From Dugong dugon (taxonomy: Eukaryota; Chordata; Mammalia; Sirenia; Dugongidae), in contig CM057469.1 in NCBI GenBank assembly GCA_030035585.1, positions 23,306,501 to 23,370,500 of the forward strand: 64,000 bases of DNA, read 5' to 3'. This document shows positions 32,245-42,650 of the stretch, piece by piece. Positions within the stretch are counted from its first letter, which is position 1. The number at the start of each line of letters is the position of its first letter. Both the position numbers and the translations under genes were made by a program. Below the pieces are notes generated by a model. The model ran no database searches and had not been told where the DNA came from. It saw only the letters and a program-made list of their open reading frames with translations.

Positions 32245-33160
32245 TTAAAAAAAAAATTGTGGTGAAATTTACACAACAAAACGTTCACCAATTCAACAAC
32301 TTCTACGTGTCTATTTCATTGACGCTGAGTACATTCTTCATGTATGCAACCATTCTCACTATCCCTTCCCAGATTATTCAACCCATAAGCTCAATGCGCC
32401 TTAAGCAAAATCTCCCCCCCTTTTCCCTTCTTCCCACCCCTGGTAACCACTAGTAATTTTTAGTTTCTATACACTTGATTTATGATGTTGGCAAAGAATA
32501 CTGAATATATCATGCCGCAAGAACAAACACATCTGCTTGGAGGAATATGCTGCCAGAATGCTCGCAGAAGCAAGGATGGCAAAACATCATGTACTTTGGA
32601 CATGTTATCAGGAGGGACCAGTCCCTGGAGAAGGACATCACGGTTGATAAAGTAGAGGGTCATCGAAAAAGAGGAAAATCCTCCACAAGATGGATTGACA
32701 CAGTGGCTGCAACAATGGGCTCAAACATAGCAATGATTGTGAGGATGGTGCAGGACCAGGCGGTGTTTTGTTCTGTTGTACGTAGGGTCACTGTGAGTTG
32801 GAACTGACTCAACAGCTCCTAACTACAGCAACAACATTTATTTGCTTATTTCATAAAAGTGAGATCATACAGTATTAGTCCTTCTGTGACTGACTTGTTT
32901 TACTCAGCATGACGTTTTCACCCATGTTGTGGCATGCATCAGAACTTCATTTCTCTTTATGGCTTTTTAATATTCCGTTGTATGTATATACAACATTTTG
33001 TTTATCCATTCATCTGTCGATGGACTTCTTTGTTGTTTCCACTTTTGGGCTATTGTGAAAAGTGCTGCAAGGAACATTGGTGTACAGATTTCTATTTTCA
33101 TTCCTGTCTTCACTTCTTCTGGGTGTATATGTAGGATTGGGATCCTGGGTCCTATGGTAG
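32245..33160 (-). mobile_element. L1M-like 3' UTR and ORF2 end, antisense, split by an RTE
   Basis: Antisense L1 words in order: attgtggtgaaatttacaca, ctaccctggtaaccact-like sequence near 32,440, tcataaaagtgagatcatac, tatggctttttaatattccg, ttatccattcatctgtcgat, tgggctattgtgaaaagtgc. The RTE 3' end sits at 32,484-32,835. The L1 is old and non-coding. Confidence 0.85.
32484..32835 (+). mobile_element. RTE1 3' end with target duplication
   Basis: The words gatgttggcaaagaatactg, tactttggacatgttatcag, gagggaccagtccctggaga, atggattgacacagtggctg and tgagttggaactgactcaac run to a CAACAAC end. The L1 target word atttat stands on both sides (32,478-32,483 and 32,836-32,841). Only the C-terminal tip of the ORF remains. 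Confidence 0.9.
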
Positions 33161-34119
33161 GGAGAGAATTTTTTTTTAAAAGGTCACTCAGTGAGGAGTT
33201 TCTCTAAAGACGTTCTTCCCAGAGAAAGGAATCTGCATCCAAGTCTTCTAAGTAGTGACCAGGAGAAAGTCAATTAGGTTAATTACCAAAATAAAAATGG
33301 ACTGTACTTTTGCCAGTAATGGGTTTCTAGGCCAGGGAGCTTTACAGGTCTCAATAGCATACTAGTTCTTGGCCGATGATAACCACTAGTGAGCAAGTAA
33401 CTCTATCCTCTAGCAATGATTTAGCTTTGTCACTATGTAGTTATCTTTGTCTTTCTGTCATGTTGGGGTTGAGAAAAATTTTGCTTTAATCTGTTTGTGA
33501 AGCATAATGGTTTCTGGGGTAAGTCATAGAGAGGGTGTTCCTGCTCTAATTGTGTATGTTTTGATTTTTTTCTGTTTGTTTTTTTAACGTGGGTTCTGAA
33601 TTAAATATAGTAAAAGTCTTTTAAAATTTAGTTGGAGGGCCTAAGTGGGAACCTTGTACTGAGAAGGAGCTCATTAGATGCAAATTCCTTTTAAATGTTC
33701 GAGCTTCCTTTCCTGATCTTCTTAGCTTAGTGTTCTTCAAACCAAGGATTATTTATGGAAAGAGTAGGTTACCATGTATCCACTGCAAATTTTTGAGGGG
33801 AACTTTATTTCTCTAATCCTAAAACTGCAGTCTTTGTGAAGTACAACTTCCCAGGTAGAAATAACAATATTTAATCTACTTGATGACAGTCATTTATGCT
33901 ACGGTTTTAACCCTTTGGTCACAGCTGAGTTACAGATGATAATGACAGTAATAGGTGAAAAATTGCACAATCCTGAGGGTATGCCTGCTTACAGTTTGCA
34001 CCCTTGGCATCTCTTTTACTTCACCCTAGTCTGGGTCTCGATATGTAGGCTATGGTTACACAGTGTACAAAACACTTTTACTGTACTGTCTAATTCATTT
34101 CACACTACAATGTTATAAG
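33161..34119. other. Unassigned non-coding DNA
   Basis: AT-rich sequence, with T and A runs near 33,168 and 33,580. No supported feature. Confidence 0.35.
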
Positions 34120-34320
34120 TCCCTGGATGAACAGGCACAAATGGCTTGCACTCAACTGCTAACCAAGGGTTGGCAGTTCAAACCCACCCAGAGGCACCAC
34201 CACTGAAGAAAGGCCTGGTAATATGCTCCCATAAAGATTACAAGCAAGAAAACCCTATGGAGCAGTTGTACTCTGTAACACATGGGGTTGCCGTGAGTCA
34301 GAATTGACTAGATGACAATA
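34120..34320 (+). mobile_element. AfroSINE, type B
   Basis: The words ccctggatgaacaggcacaa, ggttggcagttcaaacccac, gaagaaaggcctggtaatat, aaccctatggagcagttgta and gagtcagaattgactagatg identify it. It is near full length. Confidence 0.88.
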
Positions 34321-34380
34321 GGTATTGTGGACAGCACATACCTTTATGAAATAGAACAAATACGATGACCCCCGAAAACT

Positions 34381-35547
34381 GATGTTGTTAGTTTGACTCA
34401 TAGCAACCCTGTGCATAACAAAATGAAACACTGCCGAGTGCTGGGCCATCCTCACAATCGTCGTTATGCCTGAGCCCATTGTTGCAGCCACTGTGTCAAT
34501 GCATCTCCTTGAGGGTCTTCGTCTGTTTCACCGATCATCCATTTTACCAAGCATGATGTCCTTCTTCAGGGACTGGTCCCTTCTGATAACCCGTCCAAAG
34601 TATGTGACACAAAGTCTTGCCATGCCATCCTTGCTCCTAAGGAGCATTCTGGCTGTACTCCTTCCAAGACAGATTTGTTCATTCTTCTGGCAGTCCTTGG
34701 TATATTCAATATTCAATATTCTTCGCCAACACCATCGATTCTTCTTCTGTCTTCCTTATTCATTGTCCAGCTTTCGCGTGCATATGAGGCAATTGAAAAC
34801 ATCATGGTTTGGGTCAGGCACACTTTCATCTTCAAGGTGACATCTTTGCTTTTTAACACTTTAAAGAGGTCTTTTGCAGCAGATTTGCCCAATGCAGGGC
34901 ATCATTTGATATCTTGACTGTTGCTTCCATGGGCATTGATGTGGGTCCAAGTAAAATGAAATAAATCCTTGATAGCTTCAATCTTTTCTCTGTTTATCAT
35001 GATGTTGCTTATTGGTCCAGTTGTGAGGAGTTTTGTTTTCTTTATGTTGAGGTGTAATCCATATTAAATGCTGTGGTCTTTGATTTTCATCAACAAGTGC
35101 TTCAAATCCTCTTCACTTTCAGCAGCAAGGTTGTATCACCTGCATATTACAGGTTGTTAATGAGTCTTCCTCCAGTCCTGATGCCACATTCTTCTTCATG
35201 TAGTCCAGCTTCTCAGATTATTTGTTCAGCATACAGATAGAATAAGTATGGTGAAAGGATACAACCTGACACACACCTTTCCTGATTCTAGACCACTCAG
35301 TATCCCCTAGTTCTGTTCAAACTGCCTCTTGGTCTGTACATAGGTTTCTCATGAGCCCAATTAAGTGCTCTGGAATTCCCATTCTTTGCAATGTTATCCA
35401 TAATTTCTTACAATCCAGAGAGTTGAATGCCTTTGCATAGTCAGTAGAACACAGGTAAACGTCTTTCTGGTATTCTTTGGTTTCAGCCATGATCCATCTG
35501 ACATCAGCAATAATATCCCTTGTTCCACGTCCTTTTCTGAATCCAAA
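34381..35547 (-). mobile_element. RTE1-like LINE, 5'-truncated, antisense
   Basis: The minus strand carries RT palm to 3' end. Near 35,390-35,560 it encodes the block GRGTRDIIADVRWIMAETKEY, followed by DYAKAFNSLD, in which the conserved Asp of the first catalytic motif reads Asn. The YADD box near 35,140-35,152 is changed (reads YAGD). Short deletions relative to the copy at 1,601 are visible, for instance near 35,315. It is dead. Its 3' end lies 60 bp from the type B SINE at 34,120. Confidence 0.9.
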
Positions 35548-36176
35548 GTTGATAAGAACCCATATTTTCACATAAAGATCTTGCAGCTGATAGGTGGACT
35601 AGAAACTAGAGTTTCATTTTAATGCCAGGCTCCCTCTACTAAACTGAGCTGTTTTTCTCAAAATAGAAGGGAAACACAAAAACAGGATGGAAAGAAAGAT
35701 GATAGTAATGACAAGCACTGCCCTTCCCATCACTTATTCTTATTCTCCCCCTGTGTGGGGAAGGGGACAGCCAAGTCCCTAAAGGATTTGACTGGCAGGG
35801 GACAGCTTCAGAAATAGACATGACACAGAATCAAATGGAGATGAAGGGAGAAAGCAGGCGGGAGGGAATGGAAGAAGAAGATTTAAAACTAAAATGAGAG
35901 CAAATCAGAGAAGGCAAACAAACCCTGCTAGATGCATTTCCTTCAAAAAGGGCACTGACTTCAGCCTTACTTCCATCAAATGCATGGGGAGCTTTCACTG
36001 GACTGCTTCTAGAAGCAAAGTTTGATTAAATAAGGAAATTGGCAACTTTTCCTTTGCTGTTTGTCACTCCCTGTGTTTTTCCTAAGTAATGTCTGCATTC
36101 CTATGTGGTTTGACACTTTCTGATGTTTTCTCAGACTAAACACATTTTCATTTTGTTTTGCCCCTCTTTCCTTTAG
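35548..36176. other. Unassigned DNA ending in a strong polypyrimidine tract
   Basis: No repeats are recognised. The last 30 bases (ttttgttttgcccctctttc ctttag) form an excellent 3' splice-site tract for the candidate exon that follows. Confidence 0.4.
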
Positions 36177-36308
36177 GAGATTAATGCATACTATGCTGGA
36201 TAAGCAACATTTTCAGCAATTAAGGATTATGTCCAAGTGTCACATTCCAGAAAAATATACTTTCAAATGGTGATCTAATGTAATTACAGATTACAAGGCA
36301 ATGTACAG
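36177..36308 (+). other. Candidate internal exon (132 bp)
   Basis: A long pyrimidine tract and CTTTAG acceptor at 36,175-36,176 precede it, and ACAG|GTAGAT at 36,308/36,309 could act as a donor, although the donor is weak at +4 to +6. All three frames contain stops, but frame 2 holds a 29-codon frame starting MHTMLDKQHF. It would therefore be an untranslated or upstream-ORF exon. It is free of repeats and flanked by repeat-poor DNA. If real, it would belong to the plus-strand gene whose first exon is at 6,430. Confidence 0.3.
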
Positions 36309-36589
36309 GTAGATACAGGAAATAATTTTTTTTTTAAGACTCACCCAAGCAAAATGAAATCCTAAAATCCCATAAAGGAAGATTGTCATCACCACCTAAA
36401 TAAGAAGGTGTGGTAAGAAAGAGAAGGAAAATGCAAGGGGTTTTTAGTTAAGCTAATCTAAAATGGAAAAATAAATCAGCCATGGAATCCTGAAATAGTC
36501 TTCTGAGATGTAGGTTTTATTTGCCCTTTGGAATCCAAGAGCTATACACAAAGAAAAAAAAATTTTTGTTCCTTAAATCAAAGAGAAGA
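36309..36589. other. Unassigned non-coding DNA
   Basis: AT-rich sequence with T and A runs near 36,326 and 36,555. No supported feature. Confidence 0.35.
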
Positions 36590-36692
36590 AATATACGGCC
36601 AATCTGGGTTACAAACTCAGTCTGTCTGATTCCAGAGTTCACATTCTTAGGGTCGCTATGAGTCGGGACCGACTCGATGGCACCTAACAACA
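36590..36692. repeat. MIR remnant and orphan RTE/SINE tail
   Basis: The first part (atctgggttacaaactcagt ctgtctg) resembles antisense MIR. At 36,649-36,692 stands just the final 44 bp shared by RTE1 and the SINEs. It contains an uninterrupted hairpin (GAGTCGG/CCGACTC, 36,660-36,675) with its CpGs intact, and ends cacctaacaaca. It is plus strand and looks younger than the other copies. Confidence 0.75.
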
Positions 36693-37299
36693 TACCCCCC
36701 ATTATTCCAATTTCTTAAATACAAGTGTTTATATAAGATAGGCAATGTCTTGTATATGTTACAACTAAATTTTGCATTGAAAGTGACATTTGCAGTACTA
36801 ATTAAGAAGTTAAGACAAGTATCTCCATTAACTTTTTGTCTAAGCAAGTCATCAATCATTTTAACAAGAACTTATACCTTGAGTAAGCATGTCAGCATGT
36901 GAAAATATCAGTTGATCTTTGGTACGAAAGGATAGATAAGCTTGTGGAAATTCAAATTCAAATTTCTTCCCTGTGTGCGTATTAGTGTGAAATATTTTAG
37001 CCACATCATGCACTCATTATAATGTTTTAAAGTTGTCCCAATTGCAGCACCCTGGAGAGGGGAAAGGACTACACATTACTAGAGGTGTGCTGGCTTTAGA
37101 TTTGTGTTAGTATCATGGAGATCAAACAAGCACGCATGGCTCACGCCAACCACTCTACTTTTATACCGCCAGCTTACCTTGCCATATATAAAAATACAAT
37201 CCCAAGGTCGAGGTGGACTTTTGGGCAAAGTGGCTTATGTATCATTTCCCAAGTGTATCTCACATCCTTTAACCTCTATATCACTCCTCATGTCCTCCG
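36693..37299. other. Unassigned non-coding DNA
   Basis: No supported feature. Confidence 0.35.
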
Positions 37300-37831
37300 T
37301 TTCCCCAGGAAGGTACTCTTTTTTCTAACTTTACTTGTTAATTGCAATCTTAACGTTCTTCAAAGCCCAAGTGAGATGCAGTTGTGCTCTGGATGAGCCT
37401 TTCTTGATGAGCCCAGAAAAAATACTTTCTGAACTCGTTTAGCATTTCGTACCACTCACATGACATTTATAGTGTCATTACTCCTGTAGTTGTCAACACC
37501 CTTAAACCAGGGGCCATAGAGTTGATTCCAACTTACAGTGACCCCATGTGTGTCAGAGTAGAACTGTGCTCTATAGGGTTTTCGATGGCTAATTTTTCAG
37601 AAGTAGACTAACAGACATTTCTTCCAAGGAGCCTCTAGGTGGACTCCAAACTCCAACCTTTCAATTAGCCACTGAGCATGTTAAATGTTTGCACCACCCA
37701 GGGACTTCTCCATACCATTAAGAGACTGCAATGTAATTGAGGGAAGAAGCCATGCCTTAAACACCTTTGCATTCCGCATAACTCCTATCACGACATCTTG
37801 CACATAAAAATAAGAGTGCTTGCTTAGCCAT
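37300..37831 (+). repeat. L2 3' end split by a SINE
   Basis: The left part (37,300-37,501: gatgagcctttcttgatgag, cgtaccactcacatgacatt) and right part (37,709-37,831: gggaagaagccatgccttaa, cacctttgcattccgc, cttgcacataaaaataagag) are consecutive in the L2 3' UTR. The ERV-L LTR cuts off the final bases. Confidence 0.65.
37502..37708 (-). mobile_element. AfroSINE, type B, antisense
   Basis: The words catagagttgattccaactt, tgtgctctatagggttttcg, gcctctaggtggactccaaa and the head accacccagggacttct identify it. It is inserted in an L2. Confidence 0.88.
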
Positions 37832-38948
37832 TGTCTTAGGCTGGGTTCTCCAGAGAAGCAAAGCCAGTAAAGTGTATACATGTATACAGAGAGAGATTTA
37901 GATCAAGGAAATGGCTCATGTGGTTGTAGAGCCTGAAACATTGTAAGTCCGTGGGTCAGGATAGAGGCTTCTCCTGATTCACATAGCCACAGGGGCTGTC
38001 AAACCCGGGATCGGCAGATCAGAGAGCAGGGCTGTTGCTCACAGGCTGTGAAGATCGATGAATCCCAAGATCAGCAGGCAAGAGTGAAGGTAAGCTGCTA
38101 GCTCAAGTCCCAGGAACCGAAGGCCAGACAAACAGGAGCCAGTTGCAGGATTCAGAGTAAGCAAAAGCCCACGAACCTTGCCAGAAAATCCACTTCTATT
38201 CGATGCAGGCCACACACCCAAGGAAACTCCCTTTCAACTGATTGGCTACTGTGGTGATCACATTGTATCAAATTTCGTCATGGAAGTGATCACAACATCA
38301 TAGGACTGCCAAACTACATCCTAACTGCCAAACCACTAAGAATCATGGCCCAGACAAGCTGACACACAACCTTAACTATCACAGTCCATCCCTTGTCAAC
38401 TTGGGACCTGCACACATCTTAAACCATACATAATCTCTGAATAAAGAAAATTATAAAGTCATACTTGCACCTAACATGATACAACAAACACACATACAGT
38501 CGAAAATGCACTAGCCCTGTTTACATCTTCTACTTTATAAGTGAGGAAAATATTTGAGCACACATACAAAGCAGAAATACTCATAACAATTTCAATCCTC
38601 ATGTGGTCATAACTGTTATTTAGAACTACCTTCTTCTGCCACCCATTCTGTATTCCCTTTGCCCTCAGTAAGCACCTCAGCTGGTCATGGTTTTTTGCCT
38701 TTTGGGGTGACCCAAACCTTCATTTCTAAAGGGTCTGGGCCATTAGTAGTCATGCTGGAATTGGTTGCTGTAGTTTTCCATTGACTTTAAGCACAGGGCA
38801 TGATTGTACTAAGAGACGCCCTAAGGGATCTCCTGCATTCCAGGCATACTCTTCTTTACCTCCATTTTGTAATATCAATCTGATTTCCTCTTTGTAATCA
38901 GGATCAGTCACACCAGCCAGTTTACCATATATGCTTTCACCAAAAATC
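37832..38948 (-). mobile_element. ERV-L provirus fossil, 3' end (LTR plus pol end)
   Basis: On the minus strand, an internal stretch (38,948-38,384) leads into a 552-bp TG...CA LTR (38,383-37,832). Just inside, the internal part reads as the C-terminal dUTPase-like end of ERV-L pol, the class III arrangement with dUTPase after integrase, followed by the short pre-LTR region. Neither the 5' LTR nor the rest of the internal region is present. It is a broken relic with multiple breaks and is moderately old: diverged but still aligning well by eye. No env is seen, as usual for ERV-L. Confidence 0.75.
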
Positions 38949-38949
38949 T

Positions 38950-39095
38950 AATTTTATCCTCATATCTACCTTGTGAAGTAGGTATAGTTATTATCTTTTT
39001 GTCTTACATTAAGAATCCAAGAGTAAGATTGAGAAAGTCTTTTGCTTAATACCACTCTGGGCCTTTTGACTTCAAACGCTTGCACATTCCAATGC
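38950..39095 (-). repeat. MIR, antisense
   Basis: The words atcctcatatctaccttgtg, aagtaggtatagttattatc, ttacattaagaatccaag and ccactctgggccttttgac follow antisense MIR order. It abuts the ERV-L fossil. Confidence 0.6.
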
Positions 39096-39210
39096 ACGTC
39101 TGTTATCAAGAGTTTGTTGAATTAATCAGCAAATTTTAGAAAATAAATCAACCAGTTCTGGTAAGAGTCAGGGACCCTACTGCAAAGTTGATGTTACAGC
39201 ATTTACATGG

Positions 39211-39280
39211 CTTCTTCACAACCTTCTAGACTTCTCTGCAACCTTCTAGACTTCTCTACAACCTTCCAAGCTTCTCCACA
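39211..39280 (+). repeat. 20-bp minisatellite, 3.5 units
   Basis: Units start at 39,211, 39,231, 39,251 and 39,271 (partial). The unit is cttctYtRcaaccttctaga, with two or three changes between units. Confidence 0.9.
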
Positions 39281-39719
39281 GACAGTAGCGCCAGGGAGAA
39301 TGGGTATGAACTGTAGCTGCCTTTTAGAATTTGCAGGTATGGCCTGAGGCACTCTTCTCCCTTCTCCTGAAGATTTAAGAGGGAAGCCCTGAGAATTAAT
39401 GTCTGAAGGGAAAGAAGAATTCTCTAATCTAGAAAGTTCCAGACAACAGGTGAATCTCTACCTATATGAATCCCAGTCCTTCTGATAGGGCTAAATACAT
39501 GTCATTCCTTACATTCTTGACAGCATCACTCCAATAATCAATTGCCTACTACCTCATAAAAATAATTTTACTTGTATTTCTCAGTTGAGAACTATAAACT
39601 AGCTGCCTAACTGGGCAAAGAAAGGGAGCTGAGAAGAGTAAGGGTGGATGAGAGCAGTCACCTCTTTCAGCTTGGAAACTCTTAGCTCAAGCTTGTTCTC
39701 CATGCTCTAGTCTATATTG
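39281..39719. other. Unassigned non-coding DNA
   Basis: No supported feature. Confidence 0.35.
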
Positions 39720-40942
39720 AAAGTTTGGTATATGAATTTCTCAAATCAGATTCAACTTTCCTTGACTTCATTTAAAAACACAGATTTCCAATCTCTGCCC
39801 TGAATCATTGGGATCTATGGAAGACCTTTGAAGTCTGCATTTTAAATAAGCTTATAGAAGATTCTGATAAAGGTGGTCAGTAGATCACAATTTGAGAGAC
39901 AATGAAATGTTAAGTGGCTCTGTGAGTAGGCACTTAGACTGTTTGTGTGGTTGTTCTAGCCCTGCTCTTTCCCTCACAAGATCCTTTTAGACATGATTAT
40001 CATATTAATCCTCATAAGCAGGCTTAAAGCTTGCCATGCATTTGACTGGAGTCCATAAGAATTTATGGTGAGGCATCTGTTAAGAATTCCGATTTCATTT
40101 ATTTCTCCATCAGTGAAATTTAGGCCTCAGAGCCTGGGTGGAGGCAGCTTGTAAGCAAATAAAAAATAATAACTGACTGGGCCATGTGACGTAGTCATCA
40201 GAAGCATTTTTCAGAAAGCCCCTGGGAAGCTAAAAAATGGAGTTGCAAGTGCTTTTATATCCATTTTTTAGATGAGCAAACCAAGAGAAAGAAGATGGAG
40301 TGAAGAACCATCAGTAAAAGAGTAAACCCGTCTCCCCCACACCCAACAGAGTCCTCACACACACCAACTTCAGCTTCCTGCTCTTAGAACTTAATGCCAC
40401 ATATCTACAATGATTTATGAATTGCTCTCAAGAAATGATTCTTCATTGAATTCGTGGATGTTTTGACTCTAGAAAGTAAATGACTGACTTAGTTCAATCA
40501 TTCTTAAATCATAGGTTTGCTCACATAGAGTTAGTCTGTGCTAAATTCATTTTCATTGTGAATTTCCATTTGTGAACTTTCCTACCAGCTAAAATTACAA
40601 ACTATATAGAATGTACATATATGAGGATTAATGAAATAATTATCTATAAAAAGATCTTGGGAAGAAAGAGCAGGGTAAGAACAGCCACACAAATAGTCCA
40701 AGTGCCTAGTCACAGAGGCACGTTACATTTCATTGTTTCTACTGTGATTTAATTGTGATCTACTGACTACCTTTGTTAGAATCGCCTATGAGTTTATTTA
40801 GAATGCAGATTTCAAGGCTCTTGCATAAACTCCAATGAATCAAAAGCCCTCTGTCAGAGATTGGGAATCTGCATTCTTAAACAAAGTCAAAAGGGTGGTG
40901 TGTGTGAATCTGATTTAAGAACTGTATATATCAAACTTTCTA
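39720..40942. repeat. Imperfect inverted repeat, arms about 300 bp
   Basis: Arm 1 (39,720-40,016) and arm 2 (40,620-40,942) are reverse complements at roughly 75-80% by eye. Matching landmarks include gtggtcagtagatcacaa with ttgtgatctactgactac, acagattt/aaatctg, and ctcata/tatgag at the inner ends. The 600-bp spacer shows no similar symmetry. Part of each arm resembles MER5-type hAT sequence. It may be two old copies of one family in opposite orientation, or a genuine inverted duplication. Confidence 0.8.
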
Positions 40943-41761
40943 CGTAGTAAACTAAAATTATGATTTAAAAATTGCTAATATTGTTAACTAAGAAATTTGC
41001 TAGTTTGTAAATTGATCAAAACACAAACTTGACACTAAGACTAATATCCCAAACTATCATTTCTCAAAGAAATATATGTTTCATGATGCTCTGGTTTTCA
41101 AGCTGGGATCAAAACTCTGTTCAGGAAATATGGGTGTAAGTAGTAGATCCATCCCCCATTATCACTGTTCATATGCATATATAAACTTCATTTTTTCATG
41201 CACTGTCCAAATGGTGAAAACCAACAATGAAAATAGGAAAAAATCTTCCATACTCAAGAGTAGCACAACATATTTGAGTGTGTCATTGTTGGAGAAAGTT
41301 ATGTTTATGGTAAAGAAGGGGCATCTAAATTAGGAACACACTAAGATTCTTTTTTTTTTTTTTTTTTTTGCCATTTTTCTCTTGTATGACACATGACAGA
41401 AGAAACATGTTTTTAATTTCAGAACTTCCCTTTGTTGAAATAAGTCGCAACAACATCACTTTTATAGTCAACTCTATTCCATGTTAGTTTTCAGGAATGC
41501 AACTTCTATTTATTTTTATATTGACACTGCCAGGAATGTTTTTAAAGCTTAGTTAAATACGAGTTCCTTGCTTTGCATGATTCTGGAAAGGAAAATAAGA
41601 AAGATCCTCTCTAAACCAAAGACTTATTTTAGCGCCTACTGTAGAAACAAAGAATAATTCAGTTGGAAAATTTGCATAAATGTTTTAAAGATGGATCTCA
41701 TTGGTCTGCTTATTAAATACATACTGGGCCTGAGTAAGGAGCATCATGTCACAGTTTACAA
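40943..41761. other. Unassigned DNA with a T run
   Basis: A (T)22-type run occupies about 41,349-41,370. No retrocopy could be supported next to it. Otherwise nothing is recognised. Confidence 0.35.
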
Positions 41762-41950
41762 AGAAAAACCAAACCTGTTGCTCCTAAGTCAATTCCGAAT
41801 CATGGCGTCCCCATGTGTTACAGAGTAGAACTGTTCCATAGAGTTTTCTTGGCTGTAATCTTTACGGAACCAGATTGTCAGGCCTTTCTTCCGTGACCCT
41901 GCTGGGTGAGTTCAAGCCACCAACCTTTAGGTTAGTAGTCCAGTGCAAAC
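41762..41950 (-). mobile_element. AfroSINE, antisense, head lost
   Basis: The words gttgctcctaagtcaattcc, gaatcatggcgtccccatgt, cttggctgtaatctttacgg and aggttagtagtccagtgc identify it. The final head bases are missing. Confidence 0.85.
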
Positions 41951-42065
41951 CATACATCAAAAACAGAATAAAAAATAATTTCATGTAAATTCTTATCATA
42001 TATTGCTTTCTGCATGTTGATTATATGGTTGTTTTAAAAAACAAAATATTGTAAATTGATGTAAA

Positions 42066-42263
42066 AGAAACTACCTATTGCAGCTGAGTCGATTTCAGCT
42101 TAGAGACCTTATAGGACAGAGTAGAACTGCTCCATAGGGTTTCCAAGGCTGTAAATCTTTACAGAAGCAGACTGCCACATCTTTTCCCTGCGGAGTGGCT
42201 GCTGGGTTTGAACCAACGTTTTGGTTAGCAGCCGAGCACTTAACCTCTGTGCCATCAAGATCC
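42066..42263 (-). mobile_element. AfroSINE with long middle block, antisense
   Basis: The words cagctgagtcgatttcagct, ttataggacagagtagaact, gcagactgccacatctttt and ctctgtgccatcaagatcc identify it. It belongs to the type at 18,941. Confidence 0.88.
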
Positions 42264-42319
42264 TTTTAAAAGAATGTATCAGAACATAATAAACCTCAAC
42301 TCATATACGTACTCTGACT

Positions 42320-42359
42320 TAAACTCATAGAGTTTAATCTAAACTCACAGAGTTTATAT
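42320..42359. repeat. Tandem palindromic 20-mer
   Basis: Two adjacent units, taaactcatagagttta and taaactcacagagttta, are each nearly self-complementary. Confidence 0.7.
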
Positions 42360-42483
42360 TTATTGAATCTACTTTATTTCCTGTTGGGGTACCTGAAATT
42401 TAAAGAAGAAATTGTTTTCATTCCCAATATATTCTTTATCAGGTCCAAATATTTAGTTGTTTTTACCCCAAAGAGTTAAGTTT

Positions 42484-42650
42484 ACTGAGCTTCTGTTAAA
42501 GGTGATGGGAAAATTTGGAAACAGATAACGGTAATGGTTGAACAACATGATAAACATAACCAATGTCACTGAATTGTACACATGAAGAGTATTGAAATGG
42601 CAAATGATGTGTCACATATATATTTACCACAATTTTTAAAAAAAGTTAAA
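42484..42650 (+). mobile_element. L1 3' end
   Basis: The words gagcttctgttaaaggtgat, ggtaatggttgaacaacatg, cactgaattgtacacatgaa and attgaaatggcaaatgatgt match the 3' end of the L1 at 28,195-28,345. An A-rich tail follows. Confidence 0.8.

Noticed and set aside
41349-41460. Processed pseudogene beginning at the T run
   Set aside because: The sequence after the T run matches no gene I recognise and has no open frame.
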